A stretch of DNA of 36,118 bases, taken from Terriglobia bacterium (GTDB lineage Bacteria > Acidobacteriota > Terriglobia > Acidiferrales > UBA7541). The notes under the pieces were generated by a model that worked only from the letters and a program-made list of their open reading frames with translations, searched no databases and was not told the DNA's origin. Shown here piece by piece: positions 25,096 through 31,863 of the stretch (its first letter is position 1; every line of letters starts with the position of its first letter). The stretch is from the NCBI GenBank assembly GCA_020073585.1, contig JAIQEV010000041.1:1-36118 (forward strand). The letters are read 5' to 3'. Position numbers and translations under genes: made by a program.

Positions 25096-27465
25096 TTAGG
25101 GGATGATCGCGAACGTGGCGTGCAGTGTTGCGGTCGAGTCCGGCCCGATCCACAGATCGAAATCCGCCGGTTCCTCCACCCATTTCTTTTCCTGCGGGCT
25201 CCAATAGCTCAACTCTTCCTGACCCAGCATGAAGCGCAGGGTTTTCTTTTCCCCCGGGGCCAGGGTGATCCGCTGAAAACCTTTCAACTGCCGCACCGGG
25301 CGTGAGGCGCTGCCGCTCTGTTGATGGATGTACAGTTGCGCCACTTCATCGCCCGCGCGGTTTCCGGTGTTCTCGACATTTACGGATACCTCGAGCCTCT
25401 CTCCCGCCTTCACCCGGTTTTGCCGGAGTTGGAGATTCGAAAACGCAAATTGGGTATAGCTGAGGCCGTATCCGAAAGGATAAAGCGGCGTGCTCGGCAG
25501 ATCCCAGTACCGCGAGGTGAATTCCGGCGAAGTCTCGGGTTGCTGCGTCCGGTTGTGCGCGTAATAGATGGGAATCTGGCCCGCGCTGCGCGGCCAGGTA
25601 ACCGGCAATTTGCCGCCGGGGCTGGCGTCGCCAAAGAGAAGATCGGCAATGGCATTTCCCCCCTGGGTGCCGGGATACCAGGCCTCCAGAATGGCCGGGA
25701 CATGCTCGGCGGCCCAGGACAAATCGAGCGGGCGCCCGTTGATCAGAACAAGAACGACAGGCTTTCCGGTGGCCACAACCGCTTTCAGAAGGCGTTCCTG
25801 ATCGCCGGGCAGATCCAGCGAAGTGCGGGAAGCCCCTTCTCCGCTCATATCTTCGTGCTCACCGAGAACCAGCACGGCCAGGTCGGAACGGCGTGCCACG
25901 GACACGGCCTTGTCGAATTGCTCTTCGATCTCTGCCGCGGTCGGCGCGGGAGCCGGGGAAACGTTTTGCAGGGCGTCAAACATCGAGGGGTAGCGGCGCC
26001 GGATCTCGACTCCTTTGGCGTAGGCGACGGAAACGCCGGGCGGCAGCTTGTTGCGAATGCCCTGCAGGACAGTGACAACTTCGGAAGGATCGCCTGCAAA
26101 ACTCCAGGAGCCCTGCAGGTCCTTCTGGGAATCGGCCAGCGGCCCGATGACCGCGAGAGAGGCGATATTCTTGCTCAGGGGAAGAAGCGCACCCTGATTG
26201 CGTAGCAGGACCGCGGAGCGCCGCGCGGCGATCCGCGCGAATTCGCGGTGCTCCGGGGCATTCAGAATCTGCTGGGCGCGGGACACGTCCACGTAGGGGT
26301 GTTCGAACAAGCCCAAGCGGATTTTGGCCGCCAGAACGGGACGGACTGCGTTGTCAATGGCCGCCTCCGGAATCCGCCCTTGCCGGACCAAGAGAGCAAG
26401 ATTCGAGAGGTAGCTCTTGGCCCCCATATCCATGTCAATGCCGGCGGTCAGCGCCCGGTAGGCGGCATCCTGCTCGTCACGCGCGAAACCGTGTGTGGTG
26501 AGATCCCGAATGGCGAAGGCATCGCTGACGACAAAACCGCGGAAGCCCCAGCTCTGACGCAAAACATCCTGCAGCAGGAAGCGGTTGCCTGTCGCCGGGA
26601 CATCGTTCAAGTCCATGTAGGCGCTCATGACGCTGCCCACGCCCGCCTGCACCGCGGCATGAAAGGGTGGCAGGTATGTATTCCAAAGAGACACGTCGGG
26701 GATGTAGGAAGAGTCGTAGTCCCGGCCGCCGTCCGCCGCGCCATAACCGGCAAAGTGTTTGACGCAAGCCAGCACGTGTTCGGGGCTCCCGATATACGGC
26801 CCCTGAAAGCCGCGCACTTGCGCGCGCGCGGACGCCGCGCCCAGAAACGGATCCTCCCCCGCGCCCTCGACCATGCGGCCCCAGCGCGGGTCGCGGGCGA
26901 TATCCACCATGGGAGCGAAGGTCCAGCGGATCCCGGCGGCATGGGCTTCCCGCGCGGCGATGGTCTGCACTTGCTCCACGAGGACGGGATCCCAGGATGC
27001 GGCGAGGGCCAGAGGAACAGGAAATATGGTGCGGAAGCCGTGGATGACGTCGAAGCCCATGAGCAGCGGGATGTGCAGGCGCGATTGCTCGACCGCGACG
27101 CGCTGCAGGCGATTCACCTCCGCCGGATCAGTCACAAACAGATAGGACCCCGCCTCGCCTTTGCGAATGCGCTCCTCGGGAGTCGCGCTGTCGGGAATGA
27201 ACTTATAGAAAATCTGCGTGAGCTGGCCGGTCTTTTCCTCCAGCGTCATCTGGCGCAAGAGAGCGCTGACGCGCCGCTCCACCTCCGCATCGCTGAGCGC
27301 AGCGGAGCTTGCGGACATTTCGGCGGATGAGTTTCCGGGCTTTTGTCCGGCTTCGGCGTTCCGCACCGCAAGCAGAAGAAGCGCCTGGAAACAGGCCGCC
27401 AGTACGCACGCGGCGGCCCCTCTCCGCAGATTCCGAGAGAACAGACGCGCCATCCGGTACCGCAT
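25096..27465 (-). CDS. Glycoside hydrolase family 3 (BglX-like), exported
   Basis: The 789-residue enzyme starts with a signal-peptide-like N-terminus (RRGAAACVLAACFQALLLLA). It then has the GH3 N-terminal barrel (about 60-390), with FDVIHGFRTIFPVPLALAASWDP (split across the active site), KHFAGYGA (236-243), and the nucleophile D315 in GFVVSDAFAI. The C-terminal sandwich domain carries GEHEDMSGEGASR, and the last part is fibronectin-III-like. It probably removes beta-linked terminal glucose, xylose or similar from oligosaccharides in the periplasm. I use the ATG at 27465 (CGGGGGT upstream); a GTG at 27510 would add 15 residues before the signal. It heads the minus-strand group GH3-receptor-transporter. 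Confidence 0.92.
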   Translation of the reverse strand: MRYRMARLFSRNLRRGAAACVLAACFQALLLLAVRNAEAGQKPGNSSAEMSASSAALSDAEVERRVSALLRQMTLEEKTGQLTQIFYKFIPDSATPEERIRKGEAGSYLFVTDPAEVNRLQRVAVEQSRLHIPLLMGFDVIHGFRTIFPVPLALAASWDPVLVEQVQTIAAREAHAAGIRWTFAPMVDIARDPRWGRMVEGAGEDPFLGAASARAQVRGFQGPYIGSPEHVLACVKHFAGYGAADGGRDYDSSYIPDVSLWNTYLPPFHAAVQAGVGSVMSAYMDLNDVPATGNRFLLQDVLRQSWGFRGFVVSDAFAIRDLTTHGFARDEQDAAYRALTAGIDMDMGAKSYLSNLALLVRQGRIPEAAIDNAVRPVLAAKIRLGLFEHPYVDVSRAQQILNAPEHREFARIAARRSAVLLRNQGALLPLSKNIASLAVIGPLADSQKDLQGSWSFAGDPSEVVTVLQGIRNKLPPGVSVAYAKGVEIRRRYPSMFDALQNVSPAPAPTAAEIEEQFDKAVSVARRSDLAVLVLGEHEDMSGEGASRTSLDLPGDQERLLKAVVATGKPVVLVLINGRPLDLSWAAEHVPAILEAWYPGTQGGNAIADLLFGDASPGGKLPVTWPRSAGQIPIYYAHNRTQQPETSPEFTSRYWDLPSTPLYPFGYGLSYTQFAFSNLQLRQNRVKAGERLEVSVNVENTGNRAGDEVAQLYIHQQSGSASRPVRQLKGFQRITLAPGEKKTLRFMLGQEELSYWSPQEKKWVEEPADFDLWIGPDSTATLHATFAIIP

Positions 27466-27815
27466 GTACACCCCCGAGTTCGTATAGTGTCTGGCCGGCA
27501 AGATTTGCACCAGCCGCGCCGGGAGTCTACATCAAATTCGACACGGTCTTCCGGCAACTGCGAAACTCCAAAACCCGATTCTCCGTTCTTACGTCTTCTC
27601 ATTTTCCTGTACCCTGGTAAGCAAGAGCATTCTCGCCGACTATTCCACTGCAATCTTGGCGGCGCACAGTCCTAAAGTCGGAGAGTGGCACTATTCAATC
27701 CGATCGTCACCCGTGCCGCTGAAAACTAACGCACAGAACCGGATCATTGGCCTTATCTGCCCCTTTTTGCCCCCGCGTGAATTTGCTAAGTTTCCATCCA
27801 TCAGAAAGATGGATG
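27466..27815. other. Intergenic region left of the mobile element
   Basis: This 350-bp gap has no supported gene. Its last part holds CCATCCATC (27794-27802) and GATGGATGG (27808-27816), a perfect 9-bp stem with a 5-base loop that ends at the first base of the tRNA fragment. Read in the direction of tRNA-Lys transcription this hairpin would lie directly after the tRNA 3' end, so it may be the original tRNA terminator, now moved 7 kb away by the insertion. Confidence 0.5.
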
Positions 27816-27836
27816 GTAGGGGCGGTGGGGATCGAA
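27816..27836 (-). repeat. Left attachment site (attL), displaced tRNA-Lys 3' end
   Basis: These 21 bases are identical to the tRNA-Lys 3' end at 34957-34977. The copy stops matching after the T-loop (GAATTT here, GAACCC in the tRNA), so it cannot form a tRNA. It is the displaced half of the original target site. Confidence 0.88.
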
Positions 27837-27918
27837 TTTGCGGTACATCTCATAAGTCCTGCTGATTCTGTTGCCCTTCTCCCTTCTGTACCCCCGAAAA
27901 TGCAGCTCAGAGGCCGCG

Positions 27919-27940
27919 TTTTGTGGCCTAGATGTGGCCA
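27919..27940 (+). repeat. Left copy of paired TGTGKCC arm-like repeat
   Basis: Two TGTGGCC units (TGTGGCC TAGA TGTGGCCA, preceded by TTT) lie about 85 bp inside the left attachment site. A near-identical block in the same orientation lies at 34897-34917 by the right end. Paired short direct repeats flanking the core are the form of tyrosine-integrase arm-type binding sites; that role is inferred. Confidence 0.55.
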
Positions 27941-27961
27941 GTTTCCGAGAGCGAGGGAACG

Positions 27962-28633
27962 ATGAAAGCGACGCAGGCAATCACTCTGCGCGTTCCCTCT
28001 GGCTGGCAATCGCTTGGCTCAGCGGACGTGCGTTCGATGCTGGCCGATTATCTGCAACGTCCGACACCGAATCTTCCCGCCGATCCGGGGCCGGGCGATG
28101 CCCGGCTCTCTCTCTCCCTCCCCGCGCGCGCCGTCAAGGTTGTCTCGGCGCTCCTGAACGAAAACGAAACCGCCGCGCTCCGCCGCATCATTGCGGCATC
28201 GCGTGGGCTGCCTTCTACAGTGCAGGGGCATGCGCTTCTGATTGAACGGCCTCGCCCGCGCGTGATTGACGTGCAGCCGGAGAAGCCTCGCGCCTTGCTT
28301 CCGGCTTCTGGCGACGGGCCTCCGGCGGGATGGGAGCCGCGAGCTGATGCCGAGTGGCGGCGAACGATCTGGGCCAATTACCCGCCCGAATATAAGGCAC
28401 GGCTCCTCGGCAACGCTGTGCCGTCCCCAAAGCCGAAGCCTCAGCGCGTCAAGGCTCCCCCGGAGCCGCTGCTTGCTCACCTGTGGGCCTGTGCTCCGTT
28501 GCGGATTCTCTTCCTGGCGTTTGTTGCGGTGATCTTCCTGGCGGTCTATTCCGGCGGTGCTCCCCGGCGCGTCTCCGATTCGCCGGAGCCGAAGCCTGGG
28601 CCGCGCTTCCGCCCGTGGAGTCCCAAAACATGA
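27962..28633 (+). CDS. Single-pass membrane protein of the element
   Basis: No family is recognised. The 223-residue product has a soluble N-terminal part (1-165, with a Pro-rich segment around 105-165) and one clear transmembrane segment near 183-200 (ILFLAFVAVIFLAVY). A short Pro/Arg-rich tail follows; there is no signal peptide. GAGGGAA lies 5 bases before the ATG at 27962; an in-frame ATG at 27932 has less support. The stop overlaps the ATPase start as ATGA, so the two proteins are probably made together. A membrane partner for a P-loop ATPase fits a DNA-translocation, extrusion or packaging role, which is inference. Confidence 0.7.
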   Translation: MKATQAITLRVPSGWQSLGSADVRSMLADYLQRPTPNLPADPGPGDARLSLSLPARAVKVVSALLNENETAALRRIIAASRGLPSTVQGHALLIERPRPRVIDVQPEKPRALLPASGDGPPAGWEPRADAEWRRTIWANYPPEYKARLLGNAVPSPKPKPQRVKAPPEPLLAHLWACAPLRILFLAFVAVIFLAVYSGGAPRRVSDSPEPKPGPRFRPWSPKT

Positions 28634-29304
28634 GTGAGATCCAAAACGTTATCGTGTGTTTTGCGGGCCGCAAGGGGTCAGGCAAGAGCACGGCTCTACG
28701 CCGCGTGCTCGAACACTGCCCGCGCTTTTTTCTGTTCGATATAAACGGCGAGCACGGCTGGATTCCGAATCGCTTCGGGCGCATGGCCGACGTGGAGCAA
28801 TTCCTCGCCTGGGGCGAAACGCAGAAATGCTTCGCGGGTTCCTACCTGCCGTCCCGGGACATGCCCGCCTTCTTCGCCCAGCTCTGCAATCTGGTCTACG
28901 CGCACGGGCGGTTGACGTTCGCAGTGGAGGAAGCCCCCGAAGTGTGCAGCGCGGCGTCCCTGCCCGATGCCTTCAGCGTGTGCATCCGGCGCGGGCGCCA
29001 TCGGCGGCTGAATCTTGCCTGGACGTGCCAGCGGCTTGCGGAAACGAGTATCACGCTGCGCTCCCAGACGGACTACTTCGTGATCGGCTCTCAGGCCGAG
29101 CCGCGCGATCTGGACGCCCTGGCCGAGCGGTGCGGCCGGGAAGCGGCGGAGAAGGCCGCTGGCCTGGGCCTGCACGGCTTCCTGGTCTGGGATGTAGTGA
29201 ACAGGCAGGAAGTGCCCCTGGAAGCCGTCCGCGCAGCCTTGGCGGGCGTTCCTGACGGCTCCCGCGTCCTGGCAGGGGCAGGAAGCCGGGCGGGGCAAGT
29301 TTAA
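28630..29304 (+). CDS. P-loop ATPase, HerA/packaging/Zot-like
   Basis: The 224-residue NTPase has Walker A AGRKGSGKST (12-21), Walker B LTFAVEEAPEV (95-105) and a motif RGRHRRLNLAWTCQRLAE (121-138) that matches the sensor region of FtsK/HerA-type motors (TQRP-like). DNA-packaging ATPases of membrane-containing tailless phages and inovirus Zot proteins share this layout. There is no transmembrane helix, unlike most Zot proteins; the upstream membrane protein may supply the anchor. The frame is open upstream, but ATG 28630 in the ATGA overlap starts a normal N-terminus. Assignment to one ATPase branch is not possible by eye. Confidence 0.75.
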   Translation: MSEIQNVIVCFAGRKGSGKSTALRRVLEHCPRFFLFDINGEHGWIPNRFGRMADVEQFLAWGETQKCFAGSYLPSRDMPAFFAQLCNLVYAHGRLTFAVEEAPEVCSAASLPDAFSVCIRRGRHRRLNLAWTCQRLAETSITLRSQTDYFVIGSQAEPRDLDALAERCGREAAEKAAGLGLHGFLVWDVVNRQEVPLEAVRAALAGVPDGSRVLAGAGSRAGQV

Positions 29305-29336
29305 GGGCTTCCTTATGCCTTAGCGGAAAGTTGCAC

Positions 29337-29383
29337 TGTGACTGTGACTGTGCCGGGAATTGTGACGGTAGCTTTTTGTCACA
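29337..29383 (+). promoter_or_regulatory. Cluster of TGTGAC repeats
   Basis: TGTGAC occurs at 29337, 29343 and 29361 in direct orientation, with inverted GTCACA at 29378-29383. The last two face each other across 11 bases like a dimer site. The same hexamer (GTCACA, 30731-30736) lies in the divergent promoter region at 30.7 kb. This gap precedes the winged-helix genes. It may be their operator or a replication iteron. Confidence 0.4.
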
Positions 29384-29417
29384 ACGCAGAAAAGAAAAGC
29401 GATTGCAAGGTTTTGCC

Positions 29418-29726
29418 ATGCGCAGGGAAAACGCAGAGAAAGTTATGACAAAAGCTAAGACACAGGGAAAGCGTGGCCGTTTCGCAGCTTATAATGCGCG
29501 GAAACGGCAGGCGCTTGAGCTATTCGAGCGGCGCGGCTGGCTGAATCCGGCGGCCTGGGCGGTCCTGGCCGGGTTCTACCCGATCCGGGCCAGCTACAGC
29601 TACCTGGGCAGGCTGCACAGGTGGGGCCTGCTCTCGCGGCGGCTGGACGCGCGGGGGCTCATTCTCTATCGGCTCAGTGAGCGGGGCCGGGGGCGGCTGG
29701 CGTGGCTCAATCGGAGGCGGGGATGA
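29418..29726 (+). CDS. Winged-helix-like DNA-binding protein 1 of the element
   Basis: The 102-residue basic protein has a core LFERRGWLNPAAWAVLAGF, YPIRASYSYLGRLHRWGLL and ILYRLSERGRGRLAWL that looks like a winged helix-turn-helix with a wing around SRRLDARGLILY. No named family is recognised. I start at the ATG at 29418 (GCAAGG upstream); MTKAKTQG at 29445 is an alternative. The stop overlaps the next gene as ATGA. It probably regulates or assists replication of the element. Confidence 0.6.
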   Translation: MRRENAEKVMTKAKTQGKRGRFAAYNARKRQALELFERRGWLNPAAWAVLAGFYPIRASYSYLGRLHRWGLLSRRLDARGLILYRLSERGRGRLAWLNRRRG

Positions 29727-30157
29727 AAGCTTTGTTGGTCTGCATGGGGGCGCGCAGGCTCAAGGCGCTGGAGATTCGGCGCGCGCAGTTCGCCGTGCTC
29801 GCCGCGGTGGCTGGGCTTGTGCCGGTCGCTGGTGATTTGGAAGGCCGTGCCTCCGGCCTTCTCTCGGTGGAGCAGATTGCCGAAGCCGCGAATATCCCCC
29901 TTGAACAGGTGCGGTGGGTGTTGGTTTTCTTCCGCACCTGGCGCGTGCTCTGGTTGCGCCTGGGCAAGACGGGCGGCGTAGAGGTGCGATTCCAGAGGCG
30001 CATAGTGGTGGGCTTGCTTGCAGCACAGCGAGTAGTTCCCTTGGAGGTTAAGAAGCTCTTGGCGGCGCATCGGCGGAAGCGCGAGGCTATCGCGCCGCGC
30101 CGGAAGGCGGTGCTACTACAAGGTTCATCAGAGCAGTTTTCGGCTGCTTCTTTCTGA
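29723..30157 (+). CDS. Winged-helix-like DNA-binding protein 2 of the element
   Basis: The 144-residue protein has a central helix-turn-helix (about 45-75: GLLSVEQIAEAANIPLEQVRWVL) and a basic C-terminus (AAHRRKREAIAPRRKAV). No family is recognised. GGAGGCGGGG precedes the ATG. It overlaps the previous gene by four bases; its last ~70 bases overlap the end of the opposite-strand gene at 30087-30719. Tandem small winged-helix proteins suggest an element-specific control switch. Confidence 0.6.
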   Translation: MKALLVCMGARRLKALEIRRAQFAVLAAVAGLVPVAGDLEGRASGLLSVEQIAEAANIPLEQVRWVLVFFRTWRVLWLRLGKTGGVEVRFQRRIVVGLLAAQRVVPLEVKKLLAAHRRKREAIAPRRKAVLLQGSSEQFSAASF

Positions 30158-30719
30158 GGGACTTCAGATGCGCGGGCATTGGTCCGATGTGGCGCAGTGC
30201 GTTCCTTAGGCTTGAATGGTTTTCCTTTGCGGCCTGCTCTACTACATCAGTCCAGATTCTTTCTCCTTCGCTCTCTTCAAAGAGCTGGATGGCTCTCTGG
30301 TGGATTCTGCACTTGTTTTCAGGTGTCAATTTTCCGCTGCCTTTATGTCTCCCCGCAGGCATAGGATCGAGTTTTTTCGCTACCTCTGCATTTTTGGTAA
30401 TTATTCGACGCGCTGTACCTAGGAAAGTCTGGCGAATCCTTTTGTACTCGCCGGGCTGCGAGTTCTGGCCGAGGATCAAACCCCCTTTGAGAAGGTGTGC
30501 AGGAAGGGCTTTATAGATTTGTTCAAAGAGGCCGGGGCGTAGTTCCTCTGGAAGCTCCTCACGTCGCATTTTTGAGTAAGGATGCCCCTTACTGAATTCC
30601 AGCGGTCGGATCTTCCCCTTTTCCATGTAGACCGGGCCTAGGTGTGTGTGTGCAGGGGTATGCTTTTTGAGTTCTTGGACGGTCTTGCCGTGTCGTTTCG
30701 CTGCTTCCTTTAGTTTCAT
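30087..30719 (-). CDS. Hypothetical basic protein, the only minus-strand gene of the element
   Basis: The 210-residue product is basic and largely helical, with no recognised domain. Notable segments are EAAKRHGKTVQELKKHTPA near the N-terminus and RIHQRAIQLFEESEGERIW in the second half. The frame is unlike a mirror shadow: it extends about 560 bases beyond the plus-strand gene and has AT-leaning third positions. Its 3' end overlaps the plus-strand gene tail-to-tail by 71 bases. It faces away from the 30787 gene across a short divergent region with GTCACA, so it might be a repressor or lysogeny-type factor. The ribosome site is weak. Confidence 0.5.
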   Translation of the reverse strand: MKLKEAAKRHGKTVQELKKHTPAHTHLGPVYMEKGKIRPLEFSKGHPYSKMRREELPEELRPGLFEQIYKALPAHLLKGGLILGQNSQPGEYKRIRQTFLGTARRIITKNAEVAKKLDPMPAGRHKGSGKLTPENKCRIHQRAIQLFEESEGERIWTDVVEQAAKENHSSLRNALRHIGPMPAHLKSLRKKQPKTALMNLVVAPPSGAAR

Positions 30720-30786
30720 TGCCAGTAATTGTCACATCTATTCATCGAAAAGTCTACCTGGGATACTGACCTGGAAAGGGGGCGCT

Positions 30787-30963
30787 ATGCGACACATCTT
30801 GACGAAGGCGGAGAAGGTTTCCGGTCTGAAAAAAGCGATTGCCTCGCCCCGGACGCCAAAACATCTGAGGGTGTATCTGCGTGCACATCTTCGGAAGTTG
30901 GAGGGGCGCGGGCAAGGTAGGCGGGGTAAACCCACCAGTTTTCTTGGCTGGTTGAGTCTGTGA
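30787..30963 (+). CDS. Small basic protein (58 aa)
   Basis: The product begins MRHILTKAEKVSGLKKAI and has a basic helix (TPKHLRVYLRAHLRKL). GGAAAGGGGG lies close upstream of the ATG and a terminator follows directly after the stop, which supports a real short transcript. It could be a DNA- or capsid-binding peptide; no family is recognised. Confidence 0.5.
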   Translation: MRHILTKAEKVSGLKKAIASPRTPKHLRVYLRAHLRKLEGRGQGRRGKPTSFLGWLSL

Positions 30964-30973
30964 AAAAGAAAAA

Positions 30974-30997
30974 CCCGGCTCAGGTCGCCGGGCTTTT
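30974..30997 (+). terminator. Intrinsic terminator
   Basis: CCCGGC (30974-30979) and GCCGGG (30987-30992) form a stem with a 7-base loop, followed by CTTTTC and preceded by AAAAAGAAAAA. It separates the small basic gene from the zinc-ribbon gene, whose ribosome site begins right after it. Confidence 0.7.
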
Positions 30998-31012
30998 CGG
31001 AGGAGATGAAAA

Positions 31013-31222
31013 TTGAAAGCAGCAAAATCAGTATTAGCGAAACCCTACAGGAAGTCAACCCCGGAAAAGAAAACTACGGTGCTGGAATCAGCCGGGCGTG
31101 TGCGGGTCACGCGCCAGTTGGAAGCGTTCACGTGCGCCGAGTGTCACGGCCATTTTTATGTGGACAGTTGGGGGCGGGCGAAGGCGTGTCCGTGCTGTGG
31201 GCGGCCAGAGGTGAACCAATGA
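31013..31222 (+). CDS. Zinc-ribbon protein with TTG start
   Basis: The 69-residue protein has two cysteine pairs, CAEC (about 45-48) and CPCC (about 60-63), spaced as in a small treble-clef or zinc ribbon, after a basic N-terminus. The TTG at 31013 sits seven bases after GGAGGAG, better placed than the ATG at 31006 that opens another frame. The stop overlaps the next ATG (ATGA). It might bind DNA or partner with the replication protein. Confidence 0.6.
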   Translation: MKAAKSVLAKPYRKSTPEKKTTVLESAGRVRVTRQLEAFTCAECHGHFYVDSWGRAKACPCCGRPEVNQ

Positions 31223-31860
31223 AAAAACTTGCAGCATTCTCCATCGTGATTGCCTTGGCGGCGCTCCTGGCCGTCCTCAAGCCAGAGCGGTCCGTCCAGG
31301 CGCAGCTACCAACACAAATCGAGCTTCCCTGTCCTGCAGGATTTTATCCGCTGAATCCTGGCGGGCAGACGATCAACGGCAACACCGGAAAGTTTCGGCA
31401 ATGGCTTTGCGCGGATGCACAGGGGAATGTGTTCGGCGCACTTGCGGCAGGTTCGACAATCGGCGGCGTAGTTCCAACGCCAGTGTCAGTCAATCCTCTC
31501 GCTGTGAATCGCATTAATGCAAGTCTGGGCACGGCGCTAGTTGCGGCAGACTTCGCACTCTCCGCAGGGTGGGGAAGCACGGCCACAAAAAATAACATTA
31601 TAGGAACAGACCAAGCCTGGCAAATGACGGTCTTAAGTCAGGGCGCGGGAATTGCGGCTAGTCCCACAGTCACACTCACGTTCAAAGATGGCACATGGAC
31701 AAATTCCCCGATCTGCATTTCTAAACTCGTTGGTGGAACAGGAGCACTCGGAACAATTGTTTCCGAGGCAACTACCGCAACGACTTACACACTCAACTAC
31801 ACTCTGACTCCGAGCGCGGGATTGACGTACCAATTTTCAGCCGTGTGCATGGGCCGATAA
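31219..31860 (+). CDS. Secreted beta-rich protein, phage receptor-binding-like
   Basis: The 213-residue product has a clear signal peptide (KKLAAFSIVIALAALLAVL, cleavage likely after VQA), a short segment with CPAGFYPLNPGG, and a Gly/Thr/Ser-rich beta domain (about 90-213). The latter includes LSAGWGSTATKN, ASPTVTLTFKDGTW and the final LTYQFSAVCMG. This pattern of Gly-Trp-Gly, TVTLTF and terminal VCMG resembles head domains of tail-fibre or minor-coat proteins from memory; I cannot name a family. Export through Sec would suit a filamentous-phage-like adsorption protein or an exclusion factor. AGAGGTGA precedes the ATG. It lies directly before the replication gene. Confidence 0.65.
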   Translation: MKKLAAFSIVIALAALLAVLKPERSVQAQLPTQIELPCPAGFYPLNPGGQTINGNTGKFRQWLCADAQGNVFGALAAGSTIGGVVPTPVSVNPLAVNRINASLGTALVAADFALSAGWGSTATKNNIIGTDQAWQMTVLSQGAGIAASPTVTLTFKDGTWTNSPICISKLVGGTGALGTIVSEATTATTYTLNYTLTPSAGLTYQFSAVCMGR

Positions 31861-31863
31861 GAA

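Larger units (their letters stand above)
11230..27836. other. Putative genomic island carrying the sugar locus, between two tRNA fragments
   Basis: About 16.6 kb lies between two identical tRNA-Lys 3'-end fragments. Serial insertion at one tRNA gene would leave exactly this pattern: tRNA, inner element, scar, outer element, scar. The contents are the esterase-kinase-nanE operon, gntR, the large hydrolase, a sugar transporter, an Oar receptor and GH3. No integrase, relaxase or TGTGKCC arm-like repeat was seen at its edges. If it was mobile, it has lost its recombinase or was moved in trans. The base composition is not obviously different from the flanking chromosome. Confidence 0.4.

Noticed and set aside
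22261-25305. 1014-codon open frame on the plus strand
   Set aside because: It is antisense to the Oar-like receptor and has an Arg/His/Val-rich composition with no domain signatures.
31006-31218. Longer start for the secreted beta protein
   Set aside because: This would remove the signal peptide from the N-terminus and is the alternate frame of the zinc-ribbon gene.
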